A stretch of 64,000 bases of DNA, from NCBI RefSeq assembly GCF_002155975.1, contig NZ_MUMI01000095.1, positions 528 through 64,527 of the forward strand, given 5' to 3'. The stretch is from Amycolatopsis kentuckyensis. Lineage in GTDB: Bacteria; Actinomycetota; Actinomycetes; Mycobacteriales; Pseudonocardiaceae. Both the position numbers and the translations under genes were made by a program. Shown here piece after piece: positions 1 to 8,031 of the stretch (its first letter is position 1; the number at the start of each line of letters is the position of its first letter). The notes under the pieces are model-generated. The model did not search any database and had not been told where the DNA came from. It was given only the letters and a program-made list of their open reading frames with translations.

Positions 1-1
1 C

Positions 2-1078
2 AAGCACTTCCCCGGGCACGGCGCCGCGCCGACCGACAGCCACACCGGGCTGCCCCGGATCGACAGCACCGAGGCGCAGTGGCGGGCCACCGACGTGCCG
101 CCGTTCAAGGCCGCGATCGCGGCCGGCGTCGACTCGATCATGAGCGCGCACATCCAGTTCCCGAGCCTCGACCCGTCGCTCGAACCCGCGACGCTGTCCA
201 AGCCGATCATCACCGACCGCCTGCGCAACGAGCTGGGCTACAACGGCGTCGTGATCACCGACTCCCTCGAGATGGAAGGCGTGCGCAAGCTGCACGGCGA
301 CGCCGAGATCCCGGTGCTCGCCCTGAAAGCCGGCGTCGACCAGCTGCTCATGCCGGTGCACCTCGAACTCGCGATCAACTCGGTCCTCGCCGCCGTCAAA
401 TCCGGTGACATCCCGATGCGGCGGATCGACCAGAGCGTGCTGCGCGTGCTCAAGCTCAAGTTCAAGCGCGGCATCCTGTTCTCGCCGTTCGTCGACGCGA
501 ACAAGGTCATGAAGACCGTCGGCACGCCGCCGAACCTCGCGACCGCCCAGGACATCGCCGACCGCGGCATCACGGCCGTCGCGAACGACGCCGGTCTGCT
601 GCCCCTGAAGCAGAAGCCCGCGACGACGCTCGTCACCGGCTGGGGCGTCTCCACGACGGCGACCCTCGCGCAGAAGCTGACCGCCCACGGCACGGCCGCG
701 ACGGCCTACCAAACCGGCCAGACCCCGACGGACGCGCAGGTCGCGCAGGCCGTCGCCAAGGCCCAGGCCGCCGACCTCGTCGTCGTGCTGACGAACAACA
801 TCGCCACCTACCCGCTGCAGACCAAGCTGCTCGACGCCCTGCAGGCCACCGGGAAACCGGTCGTAGCGGTCGCCGCGCAGATCCCGTACGACGCCGGCTA
901 CCCGAGCGCCGTCCGGACCTGGCTGGCCACCTACGGCTACATCGGGCCGACCCTGGAGGCGCTGGCCAAGGTGATCCTCGGCGAGACGAAACCGGTCGGG
1001 AAGCTGCCGGTCGACATCCCGGCGGGAGCCGACGTGCAGACCGTGAAGTACCCGTTCGGTCACGGGCTGACCTGGTGA
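2..1078 (+). CDS. nagZ: GH3 beta-N-acetylglucosaminidase NagZ, 5' truncated by the window
   Basis: The reading frame is open from the first bases, so the N-terminus lies outside the window; 358 residues are visible. It opens with the GH3/NagZ motif KHFPGHG and has the ITDSLEM segment, whose Asp (visible residue 87) is the expected catalytic nucleophile. After the TIM-barrel part (to about residue 150) comes a second alpha/beta domain ending at PFGHGLTW, so this is the two-domain NagZ form of Bacillus rather than the single-domain E. coli form. The family removes non-reducing GlcNAc from muropeptides. Its stop overlaps the next start by 4 nt (GTGA), so it is translationally coupled to namZ in a murein-recycling operon. 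Whether it is secreted cannot be seen. Confidence 0.9.
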   Translation, partial: KHFPGHGAAPTDSHTGLPRIDSTEAQWRATDVPPFKAAIAAGVDSIMSAHIQFPSLDPSLEPATLSKPIITDRLRNELGYNGVVITDSLEMEGVRKLHGDAEIPVLALKAGVDQLLMPVHLELAINSVLAAVKSGDIPMRRIDQSVLRVLKLKFKRGILFSPFVDANKVMKTVGTPPNLATAQDIADRGITAVANDAGLLPLKQKPATTLVTGWGVSTTATLAQKLTAHGTAATAYQTGQTPTDAQVAQAVAKAQAADLVVVLTNNIATYPLQTKLLDALQATGKPVVAVAAQIPYDAGYPSAVRTWLATYGYIGPTLEALAKVILGETKPVGKLPVDIPAGADVQTVKYPFGHGLTW

Positions 1079-2337
1079 CCCTCAACCGGCGCCACTTCCT
1101 CGGCGCGAGCGCGCTCACCGTCCCGATGCTGGCGGGCGGCTCCACGGTCGCCGCAGCCCAGCCCGGACAAGCGGCGGAGCAAGGTCACAGCCGCGTCCTC
1201 ACCGGCGCGGAACAGCTGGCCGCGCAGGGCTGGCGCACCCTCGAGGGCCGCAAGCTGGGCGTGCTGTCGAACCCGACCGGCGTCCTGCTGAACGGCGACC
1301 ACATCGTCGACTCGATGGTCGCCGCCGGGGTGAAACCGGTGGCGGCCTTCGGCCCCGAACACGGCTTCCGCGGCAGCGCGCAAGCCGGTGGATCCGAGGG
1401 CGACTACACCGACCCGCGCACCGGGGTTCCGGTCTACGACGCGTACGGCGTCGACGCGACGAAGCTCGCTTCGCTGTTCACCAAGGCGGGCGTCGACACG
1501 GTCGTCTTCGACATCGCCGACGTCGGCGCGCGCTTCTACACCTACATCTGGTCCCTCTACACCGCGATGGTGGCCGCCGCGAAGGTCAATGCGGCCCTCG
1601 TCGTGCTCGACCGGCCGAACCCGCTCGGCGGCCGGGCGGCCGGGCCGGTGCTCGACCCGAAGTTCGCCTCCGGGATCGGGCGGCAGCCGATCGCGCAACA
1701 GCACGGCATGACCGTCGGCGAGCTCGCGCGCTTCTTCGCCGGAGAGTTCCTGCCGGACGAAGAAGTGAAGCTCGACGTCGTCCAGGTGCGCGGCTGGCGG
1801 CGCGACACGCTCTTCGCCCAGACCGGGCTGAACTGGGTCCTGCCGAGCCCCAACATGCCGACGCCGGACACCGCGCTCGTCTACCCGGGCACCGGGATGT
1901 TCGAAGGCACGGTGTTCTCCGAGGGCCGCGGCACCACCCGGCCGTTCGAGATCGTCGGCGCGCCCGGGCTCGACTGGCGCTGGCGCGAGAAGCTCGAGGA
2001 CCTCGCCCTGCCCGGCGCCCGGTTCCGCGAGACGTACTTCGTCCCGACGTTCAGCAAGTTCGTCAACCAGACGTGCGGCGGCGTGCAGCTCAGCATCAGC
2101 GACCCCCGCGCCTTCGACGCGATCCGGACCGCCGTCGCCATGCTCGTCACGGCGAAGGCCGTGCACCCGGACGTGTTCGCCTGGCGCCCCGACAACTACA
2201 TCGACAAGCTGTCCGGGTCCGACCGGCTCCGGACCATGGTCGACGCCGGCGCGGGCGTCGACGAGGTCACCGGCGCCTGGCGGGCCGAGCTGGCCGAGTT
2301 CGACCGGAGACGCCGCCACTACCTGCTCTACCGCTGA
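1075..2337 (+). CDS. namZ: Exo-beta-N-acetylmuramidase NamZ (DUF1343), Tat-exported
   Basis: A 420-aa DUF1343 protein. The family member characterised in Bacillus subtilis (NamZ) releases terminal MurNAc from glycan chains after NagZ has removed GlcNAc. The N-terminus has a twin-arginine motif (RRHFLG, residues 5-10), a hydrophobic stretch and an AQA-type cleavage region, so Tat export is predicted. Family-like segments are FGPEHGFRG (around residue 90), VFDIADVGARFYTY (around 145) and LDRPNPLGG (around 180). The GTG start overlaps the nagZ stop by 4 nt. The next gene begins 11 nt downstream. Family and operon context agree well; the individual active-site residues I did not verify. Confidence 0.9.
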   Translation: MTLNRRHFLGASALTVPMLAGGSTVAAAQPGQAAEQGHSRVLTGAEQLAAQGWRTLEGRKLGVLSNPTGVLLNGDHIVDSMVAAGVKPVAAFGPEHGFRGSAQAGGSEGDYTDPRTGVPVYDAYGVDATKLASLFTKAGVDTVVFDIADVGARFYTYIWSLYTAMVAAAKVNAALVVLDRPNPLGGRAAGPVLDPKFASGIGRQPIAQQHGMTVGELARFFAGEFLPDEEVKLDVVQVRGWRRDTLFAQTGLNWVLPSPNMPTPDTALVYPGTGMFEGTVFSEGRGTTRPFEIVGAPGLDWRWREKLEDLALPGARFRETYFVPTFSKFVNQTCGGVQLSISDPRAFDAIRTAVAMLVTAKAVHPDVFAWRPDNYIDKLSGSDRLRTMVDAGAGVDEVTGAWRAELAEFDRRRRHYLLYR

Positions 2338-2348
2338 GGGGGAGACTC

Positions 2349-4115
2349 GTGCGTGCTAGGAAGGTCCTCGTCGCGGCCACCGGAGTGCTGGTCGCGCTGA
2401 CCACGTTGACCGTGTCGGACTCGGGAGCCAGCGCCATCACCAGCCACGATCCGGCGGCCGGCCGCTTCGACCGGCCGCAGCACGGGTTCGCCCCGCCGTG
2501 GACGACGCTGCGCGACGGCTGGCCCCAGGACGTCGGCCTCGACCCGGCGCCGCTCGAGGCGGCCGAGGACTTCCTGGCGAGCTGGACCAAGCCGGACGCT
2601 TCCGGGCACCCGCACTTCTCCGGCGCGGTCGGCCTGCTCGCGCACGACGGCGTGGTCGTCGACCGGTACGCGGTCGGCGGCGCGCTGCGGTACGCCGACG
2701 CCAAGGGCACCGAACTGCCCGCCGACCAGCAGGTCCCCATGAAGAACGACACCATCTTCGACATGGCTTCGATCTCGAAGCTGTTCACCTCGATCGCCGT
2801 CCTGCAGCTCGTCGAACGCGGGCAGTTCACCATCGACACCCCGGTGAGCCGCTTCTTCCCGGAGTTCGGCACCGGCGACAAGGCCGCCATCACCGTCAAG
2901 ATGCTGCTCACGCACACCTCCGGCTTCGACGCCGACCCGATCCCGTCGCTCTGGGCGGGCTACCCGGACATCCCGGCGCGCCGGCAGGCAGTGCTCGACA
3001 GCCCGCTGAAGAACAAGCCGGGCACGACGTACCTCTACTCGGACATCAACCTGCTCACGCTGGGCTTCATCGTCGAGAAGCTGACCGGGCAGTCCCTCGA
3101 CAAAGTGGTCCACGACCGGATCACCGCCCCGCTCGGCATGACCGACACCGGGTACAACCCGCCCGCCGCCAAGCTGGGCCGGATCGCCGCGACGGAGTTC
3201 CAGGCGAACCCGCCGCGCGGGATGGTGCGCGGCAGCGTGCACGACGAGAACGCGTGGTCGCTCGGCGGCGCCGCCGGGCACGCCGGCGTGTTCAGCACCG
3301 CCGGCGACATGGCCACCCTCGCCCAGGCGATCCTCAACGGCGGCAGCTACCGCGGGCACCGGATCCTGCGGCAGGAGACCGTCCGGCAGATGCTCACGAA
3401 CTACAACCAGCAGTTCCCGGACGACTCGCACGGCCTCGGCTTCGAGCTCGACCAGCCCTGGTACATGGGCGCGCTGGCGTCGCCGGTCACCGCCGGGCAC
3501 ACCGGTTACACCGGAACGACGCTGGTCATCGACCCGGAGTCCCGATCGTTCGCGATCCTGCTGACCAACCGGGTGCACCCGAGCCGGAGCTGGGGTTCGA
3601 TCAACACCGCCCGCCAGGTCTGGGCGACGTCGTTGGCGCGGGCCATGGCGGTCCGGCCGGTGGCCGGGAGGGACGCGTGGACGAGCACGCTCGGTAACGC
3701 CGGCGTTGCTACGCTGAGTACCCAGGCTTTTACTACGCATAGTGATCAAGCGCGCGTCTCGTTCTCCGCCTTCGTGGACACCGAGGGCAGTAGTGATCCA
3801 CTTCAGCTGCAGGCCAGCACCGACGGCGTTAACTGGCAACCGATCGCCCTATCGGTTTCGGGACCGGGGGCACCCTCCGGAATCGTGACGTCGCTCTCCG
3901 GGCACGGGCACCGCGCCTGGTGGAAGGCGGTGGGCACGCTGCCGCAGGGCGCGTCGGTGAGCCTGCGCTGGCGTTACAGCACCGATCCGAGTTACACGGG
4001 ACGAGGAGTTTCGGTGGACGGTGTGAAAGTCACCGAGAGCGGCGGATCACTCCTCGACGGTGAACGAACCCCCGGCGTTTTCACTGCGGAGGGTTGGCAG
4101 TTGACCTCTCGGTGA
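2349..4115 (+). CDS. amiE: Secreted class C beta-lactamase-type serine hydrolase (AmiE-like), with a C-terminal beta-sandwich domain
   Basis: This 588-aa secreted serine hydrolase starts at a GTG preceded by GGGGGAGA; upstream in-frame codons lie inside namZ. Residues 1-27 form a Sec-type signal peptide. The SxxK motif is S141-I-S-K144, a YSD triad stands where beta-lactamase-fold enzymes have YxN, and HTG replaces KTG. In B. subtilis the equivalent gene in the nagZ/namZ cluster encodes AmiE, which removes stem peptides from MurNAc; that role is inferred here. After about residue 440 there is an extra 140-aa domain with a TGRGVSVDGVKV segment typical of carbohydrate- or cell-binding beta-sandwiches. 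Part of it (about 3700-3850) is less GC-rich than its surroundings. Confidence 0.82.
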   Translation: MRARKVLVAATGVLVALTTLTVSDSGASAITSHDPAAGRFDRPQHGFAPPWTTLRDGWPQDVGLDPAPLEAAEDFLASWTKPDASGHPHFSGAVGLLAHDGVVVDRYAVGGALRYADAKGTELPADQQVPMKNDTIFDMASISKLFTSIAVLQLVERGQFTIDTPVSRFFPEFGTGDKAAITVKMLLTHTSGFDADPIPSLWAGYPDIPARRQAVLDSPLKNKPGTTYLYSDINLLTLGFIVEKLTGQSLDKVVHDRITAPLGMTDTGYNPPAAKLGRIAATEFQANPPRGMVRGSVHDENAWSLGGAAGHAGVFSTAGDMATLAQAILNGGSYRGHRILRQETVRQMLTNYNQQFPDDSHGLGFELDQPWYMGALASPVTAGHTGYTGTTLVIDPESRSFAILLTNRVHPSRSWGSINTARQVWATSLARAMAVRPVAGRDAWTSTLGNAGVATLSTQAFTTHSDQARVSFSAFVDTEGSSDPLQLQASTDGVNWQPIALSVSGPGAPSGIVTSLSGHGHRAWWKAVGTLPQGASVSLRWRYSTDPSYTGRGVSVDGVKVTESGGSLLDGERTPGVFTAEGWQLTSR

Positions 4116-4184
4116 CCGATCGGTCGCCGAATGTCCACCACAAGCCGGAATTAACCGTCCGCTTGCCGCTTGCACCGCGACACT

Positions 4185-4240
4185 AAGTTGCCAAGTCGTT
4201 AGCTTGACCTCGTTAACAAGGTCGACCTGGTTGGCGACTT
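4185..4240. promoter_or_regulatory. Candidate MurR operator: nested inverted repeats upstream of murR
   Basis: An 18-bp near-palindrome, GACCTCGTTAACAAGGTC (4206-4223), has one mismatched pair. It is flanked by AAGTTGCCAA (4185-4194) and TTGGCGACTT (4231-4240), inverted relative to each other with 9 of 10 matches. The nested dyads lie about 90-140 nt upstream of the RpiR-type regulator murR. Autoregulation by MurR with MurNAc-6-phosphate as effector is inferred from the family. Confidence 0.5.
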
Positions 4241-4312
4241 TCTGGTCAGTGATTAATCGCAAATCCAGATCCGCAGACACGGACGGGTTGCGATCCGACC
4301 GAAGGGTGTGGG

Positions 4313-4318
4313 TAGCCT
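4313..4318 (+). promoter_or_regulatory. -10 hexamer of a leaderless murR promoter
   Basis: TAGCCT fits the actinobacterial TANNNT -10 consensus and ends 8 nt before the ATG at 4327. TTGCGA at 4288-4293 is a possible -35 with 19-nt spacing. There is no Shine-Dalgarno before the ATG, so transcription probably starts at or next to the start codon. Confidence 0.5.
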
Positions 4319-4326
4319 TGTCGCAA

Positions 4327-5328
4327 ATGCCAACGGTTAGTAACTTTCCGACGGTGAGTGATACCGAATCCGTAGTCGGCACGGCACCGTCCGAGCCCGT
4401 ATCGGTCCAGACAGCCGTGCGGGACGCCGACGCCAGTCCGCTGGTGCGGATCCGGTCCCTGCTCCCCGGCCTGGCCCGCGCCGAACAGCGCGTGGCCAAG
4501 GTGGTGCTGGAAGACCCCGCGTCGGTGGCGCGGCGCAGCATCACCGAGGTGGCCCTGGCCGCCAACACGAGCGAGACCACGGTGACCCGGTTCTGCAAGG
4601 CGGTGGGCGTCGGCGGGTACCCGCAGCTGCGCATCGCGCTGGCCGCGGACACCGCGCGCACCGAGGCGCGCACCACGCGCAACCTCGGCGGCGAGATCGG
4701 CCCGGAGGACGACCTGGCCGCCGTGATCGGCAAGGTCAGCTTCGCCGACGCGCGGGCCGTCGAAGAGACGGCCGACCAGCTCGAAGTCGCCACCCTCGAG
4801 CGGGTGATCGAGGTCGTCGCGAACGCCGGCCGCGTGGACGTCTACGGCGTGGGCGCCAGCGCGTTCGTCGCCGCCGACCTGCAGCAGAAGCTGCACCGCA
4901 TCGGCCGCGTGTGCTTCGCGTGGTCGGACACGCACATCATGCTCACCTCGGCCGCGGTGCTGAGCCCCGGTGACGTCGCGATCGGCGTCTCGCACACCGG
5001 CGCGACCACCGACACCGTCGAGGCGCTGCGCGTGGCGCGCGAGCACGGCGCGGTCACCATCGCCGTGACGAACTTCCCGCGCTCCCCGATCACCGAGGTC
5101 GCCGATCATGTTTTGACGACCGCGGCCCGGGAAACCACGTTCCGTTCGGGAGCGACGGCGAGCCGGATCGCCCAGCTCACCGTCATCGACTGCCTGTTCA
5201 TCGGCGTCGCGCAGCGGCACATGGACGCGTCGGTCAGCGCGCTGGACGCGACCAGGGACGCAGTCGGATCGCACCGCTTGGGGGTCAGGCCGGACGGTCG
5301 TCGCCGTCCGCGGGAAACCGGCAAGTAG
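4327..5328 (+). CDS. murR: RpiR-family regulator of MurNAc metabolism, MurR
   Basis: The 333-aa protein has an N-terminal RpiR helix-turn-helix (about residues 40-115, including TEVALAANTSETTVTRFCKA) and a C-terminal SIS sugar-phosphate-binding domain (about 165-300, with VYGVGASAFVA and GVSHTGATTDTV). Adjacency to murQ and to nagZ-namZ-amiE points to MurR, whose effector in E. coli is MurNAc-6-phosphate. The ATG at 4327 is preferred because a TANNNT -10 lies 8 nt upstream; a TTG at 4204 and a GTG at 4354 are alternatives. The gene ends directly before the murQ start region, so the two are probably cotranscribed. Confidence 0.88.
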   Translation: MPTVSNFPTVSDTESVVGTAPSEPVSVQTAVRDADASPLVRIRSLLPGLARAEQRVAKVVLEDPASVARRSITEVALAANTSETTVTRFCKAVGVGGYPQLRIALAADTARTEARTTRNLGGEIGPEDDLAAVIGKVSFADARAVEETADQLEVATLERVIEVVANAGRVDVYGVGASAFVAADLQQKLHRIGRVCFAWSDTHIMLTSAAVLSPGDVAIGVSHTGATTDTVEALRVAREHGAVTIAVTNFPRSPITEVADHVLTTAARETTFRSGATASRIAQLTVIDCLFIGVAQRHMDASVSALDATRDAVGSHRLGVRPDGRRRPRETGK

Positions 5329-5343
5329 ATGACCGGAGAAAAA

Positions 5344-6282
5344 GTGAGGCGCATGATGACCGTCCCCGTGCAGGCGGTGCACGTCGATTCGCCGACCGAG
5401 ACCCGCAATCCCCGCACCAAGGACATCGACCTGATGTCCACCGCGGGGATCCTGGGCGCGATCAACGCCGAGGACCGCACGGTCCCCGGTGCCGTGGCCG
5501 CGGTGCTGCCCCAGGTGGCGCACGCGGTCGACTACGCGGTGGACGCCCTGCGGGCCGGGGGCCGGGTGCACTACGTCGGCGCGGGCACGTCCGGGCGGCT
5601 GGCCACCTTGGACGCGGCGGAGCTGGTGCCGACGTTCAACGTGCCGGGCGACTGGTTCATCGCGCACCACGCCGGCGGCGAGCGCGCACTGCGGCACGCC
5701 GTCGAAAACGCGGAGGACGACTCGGCGGCCGGCGCCGCCGAGATGGCCGCGATGGTGCAGCCCGGCGACTTCGTGCTGGGCCTGACGGCGTCGGGCAGGA
5801 CGCCGTACGTGCTGGGTGCGCTGCTGGCGGCGTCGCGCCAGGGCGCCCGGACCGGGCTGGTCTCGGGCAACGCCAAGGCCGCGAAGCCGGCCGGGGTGGA
5901 CGTGCTCATCGCCGTCGACACCGGCCCGGAGGCGATCGCCGGCTCGACCCGGATGAAGGCGGGCACGGCGCAGAAGATGATCCTCACGTCGTTCTCCACC
6001 GCGACGATGATCAAGCTGGGCCGGACCTACTCCAACCTGATGGTCAGCATGCGGGCGACGAACGCGAAGCTGCGCGGGCGGACCATCCGGATCCTGCAGG
6101 AAGCCACCGGCATGACGATGGCGGACTGCTCGGACGCGCTCACCGAGGCCGGGGGCGACCTCAAGGTGGCGCTGGTGCACTTGCTGTCCGGCGAGGACGT
6201 CAAGAGCGCCGCGAAGGCTCTGCACGCGTCGGGCGGGCACGTGCGCAAGGCGCTGGACCTGGTCAGGGTCCGGGCGAGCTAG
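5344..6282 (+). CDS. murQ: N-acetylmuramic acid 6-phosphate etherase MurQ
   Basis: MurQ cleaves the lactyl ether of MurNAc-6-phosphate to GlcNAc-6-phosphate and D-lactate in the cytoplasm. The 312-aa protein aligns over the family core: the N-terminal TKDIDLMSTAGILGAINAED, the SIS-fold VGAGTSGRLATLDAAELVPT, LTASGRTPYVLGAL, the signature SGNAKAAKP and GSTRMKAGTAQKMIL. GTG 5344 is chosen because GGAGAA lies 3 nt upstream; ATGs at 5329, 5353 and 5356 are in frame and cannot be excluded. The gene follows murR with almost no gap. Its presence implies that MurNAc reaches the cytoplasm and is phosphorylated, but no transporter or kinase gene is in view. Confidence 0.92.
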   Translation: MRRMMTVPVQAVHVDSPTETRNPRTKDIDLMSTAGILGAINAEDRTVPGAVAAVLPQVAHAVDYAVDALRAGGRVHYVGAGTSGRLATLDAAELVPTFNVPGDWFIAHHAGGERALRHAVENAEDDSAAGAAEMAAMVQPGDFVLGLTASGRTPYVLGALLAASRQGARTGLVSGNAKAAKPAGVDVLIAVDTGPEAIAGSTRMKAGTAQKMILTSFSTATMIKLGRTYSNLMVSMRATNAKLRGRTIRILQEATGMTMADCSDALTEAGGDLKVALVHLLSGEDVKSAAKALHASGGHVRKALDLVRVRAS

Positions 6283-6294
6283 ACCTCTATCTGT

Positions 6295-6318
6295 TCATCT
6301 GCTTAACCTCTCAGATGA
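6295..6318. repeat. Small inverted repeat between murQ and the Ni/Co transporter
   Basis: TCATCTG (6295-6301) and CAGATGA (6312-6318) form a perfect 7-bp inverted repeat with a 10-nt spacer in the 54-bp gap. It may be an operator for the permease gene or a weak hairpin; it lacks the GC content and T-tract of a terminator. Confidence 0.3.
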
Positions 6319-6336
6319 GAGGGAAGGCGGGTGGGC

Positions 6337-7425
6337 ATGGCGGGCAAGACGGAGGACTCGCGACGCAGGCTTTCGCGTCGCGAGTGGGTGTCGATCGGCG
6401 GGATGGGCGGAGTCATCCTGCTGCTGAACGTCGTGGGCTGGGGCGTGCTCACGGCGTTCGTCGCACCGCACCACTACGCGCTGGGCGCGTCCGGCGTGTT
6501 CGGGATCGGGCTGGGTGTCACGGCGTTCACGCTCGGCATGCGGCACGCGTTCGACGCCGACCACATCGCCGCGATCGACAACACGACCCGCAAGCTGATG
6601 GGCGACGGCCAGCGGCCGCTGTCGGTCGGGTTCTGGTTCTCCCTCGGGCATTCCACGATCGTCTTCGTGCTGTGCCTGCTGCTGTCGGTGGGCGTCCGCG
6701 CGCTGGCCGGCCAGGTCGAGGACGACTCGTCGGCGTTGCACCAGGCGACCGGCGTGATCGGGACGTCGGTGTCCGGGGTGTTCCTGTACGTGATCGCGAT
6801 CCTCAACCTCGTGGTGCTCGTCGGAATCCTGCGGGTGTTCCGGCAGATGCGCCGGGGCGAGTTCGACGAGGCCGCGCTGGAGCACCAGCTGGACAACCGC
6901 GGCGTCATGAACCGGCTGCTGCGCGGCGCGACGAAGGCCGTGCGCAAGCCGTGGCACATCTACCCGGTCGGGCTGCTGTTCGGGCTGGGCTTCGACACCG
7001 CGACCGAAATCGGGCTGCTCGTGCTGGCCGCGGGCGCGGCGACGTTCGCGCTGCCCTGGTACGCGATCCTCGTGCTGCCGATCCTGTTCGCCGCCGGGAT
7101 GAGCCTGTTCGACACGGTGGACGGCTGCTTCATGAACTTCGCCTACGGCTGGGCGTTCGCGAAGCCGGTGCGCAAGATCTTCTACAACATCACGGTGACC
7201 GCGCTGTCGGTCGCGGTGGCGCTGCTCATCGGCACCATCGAGCTGGTGTCGATCCTCGCCGAGAAGCTGGACATCACGTCCGGGCCGCTGGCCGCGATCG
7301 CTTCGGTGGACCTGGACTACGTCGGGTTCGGGATCGTCGGGCTGTTCGTGGTGACGTGGGTCGTCGCGCTGGCGGTGTGGCGGTTCGGGCGGATCGAAGA
7401 GAAGTGGTCGGCGAAGCTGTCCTGA
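6337..7425 (+). CDS. Nickel/cobalt permease of the HoxN/NixA (NiCoT) family
   Basis: This 362-aa integral membrane protein has about eight hydrophobic segments. It contains the NiCoT signature RHAFDADHIAAIDNTTRKLM (around residues 69-88), the second conserved region LGFDTATEIGLL and FAAGMSLFDTVDG. The family takes up Ni2+ or Co2+ at high affinity, driven by the membrane potential. The ATG at 6337 sits 9 nt after GGGAAGG; the GTG at 6331 is closer to that ribosome site but less likely. No urease, hydrogenase or cobalamin gene is adjacent, so the user of the metal is not shown here. A short inverted repeat precedes the gene. Confidence 0.9.
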   Translation: MAGKTEDSRRRLSRREWVSIGGMGGVILLLNVVGWGVLTAFVAPHHYALGASGVFGIGLGVTAFTLGMRHAFDADHIAAIDNTTRKLMGDGQRPLSVGFWFSLGHSTIVFVLCLLLSVGVRALAGQVEDDSSALHQATGVIGTSVSGVFLYVIAILNLVVLVGILRVFRQMRRGEFDEAALEHQLDNRGVMNRLLRGATKAVRKPWHIYPVGLLFGLGFDTATEIGLLVLAAGAATFALPWYAILVLPILFAAGMSLFDTVDGCFMNFAYGWAFAKPVRKIFYNITVTALSVAVALLIGTIELVSILAEKLDITSGPLAAIASVDLDYVGFGIVGLFVVTWVVALAVWRFGRIEEKWSAKLS

Positions 7426-7451
7426 ACGCGACGGCCAGTGCTCCACTCAGC

Positions 7452-7982
7452 TCACGGGGCGGAGATGGTGAGGGTCGTCGGGCCGGTGAGGCTCCCGATA
7501 CCCGCTCCGGCGCACGCGAGCGCGTTCGGCGTCACGAGCGTGGCCACCTGGACCGCGCTGCCCGGCGCGTACCGGCCCGCCGTGATCAGGCCGGTGTTGG
7601 TGACCACGACCTGGCCGGCGACCACGGTGGTGGTGAAGTTGTAGGTGAAGGTGGTCGGCGCGGCCAGCGGGTTGCCCCACACGTACGTGCGGGACGTCGA
7701 GCCCGCGTTGAGCAGCGTCGTGCACGAGACCGTGTCGGTGAACACCTGCGTGTAGGACGCGGTGGCGGCCTGGGGGTCGGTGCAGAGGGGGAAGACTCCG
7801 GTGAGCACCCCGTTGACGAGCCGGGGCGTGTTGGTGATCGGCGGGTCGTAGGTGACCGCCCAGGTGCCGGTGCAGGACTGGACGGCGGCCTCGGCGTGCG
7901 CCGGCCCCGCGGACGCCAGCACGCCGCCGGCCGCGGCGAACACTGCCACCAGGAGAGCACCGCAGCTGCGCAACCGGTTCAT
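7452..7982 (-). CDS. Small secreted protein of unknown function
   Basis: A 176-aa protein with a clear signal peptide (MNRLRSCGALLVAVFAAAGG, cleavage probably after AHA, around residue 29). The mature part is rich in Thr and Val, with four Cys spread along its length, and looks like an extracellular beta-sandwich. I do not recognise a family. It converges on the Ni/Co permease, 26 nt from its stop. ATG 7982 is preferred over an upstream in-frame Met because the signal peptide starts there. Confidence 0.7.
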   Translation of the reverse strand: MNRLRSCGALLVAVFAAAGGVLASAGPAHAEAAVQSCTGTWAVTYDPPITNTPRLVNGVLTGVFPLCTDPQAATASYTQVFTDTVSCTTLLNAGSTSRTYVWGNPLAAPTTFTYNFTTTVVAGQVVVTNTGLITAGRYAPGSAVQVATLVTPNALACAGAGIGSLTGPTTLTISAP

Positions 7983-8031
7983 ACCGGTAATAGACCACGA
8001 ACAAGAACGGCCGACTACCGCCGTTTCGGTA

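Noticed and set aside
2073-2348. N-terminal extension of the amiE frame into namZ
   Set aside because: The signal peptide and ribosome site place the start at GTG 2349; upstream residues are a shadow of namZ.
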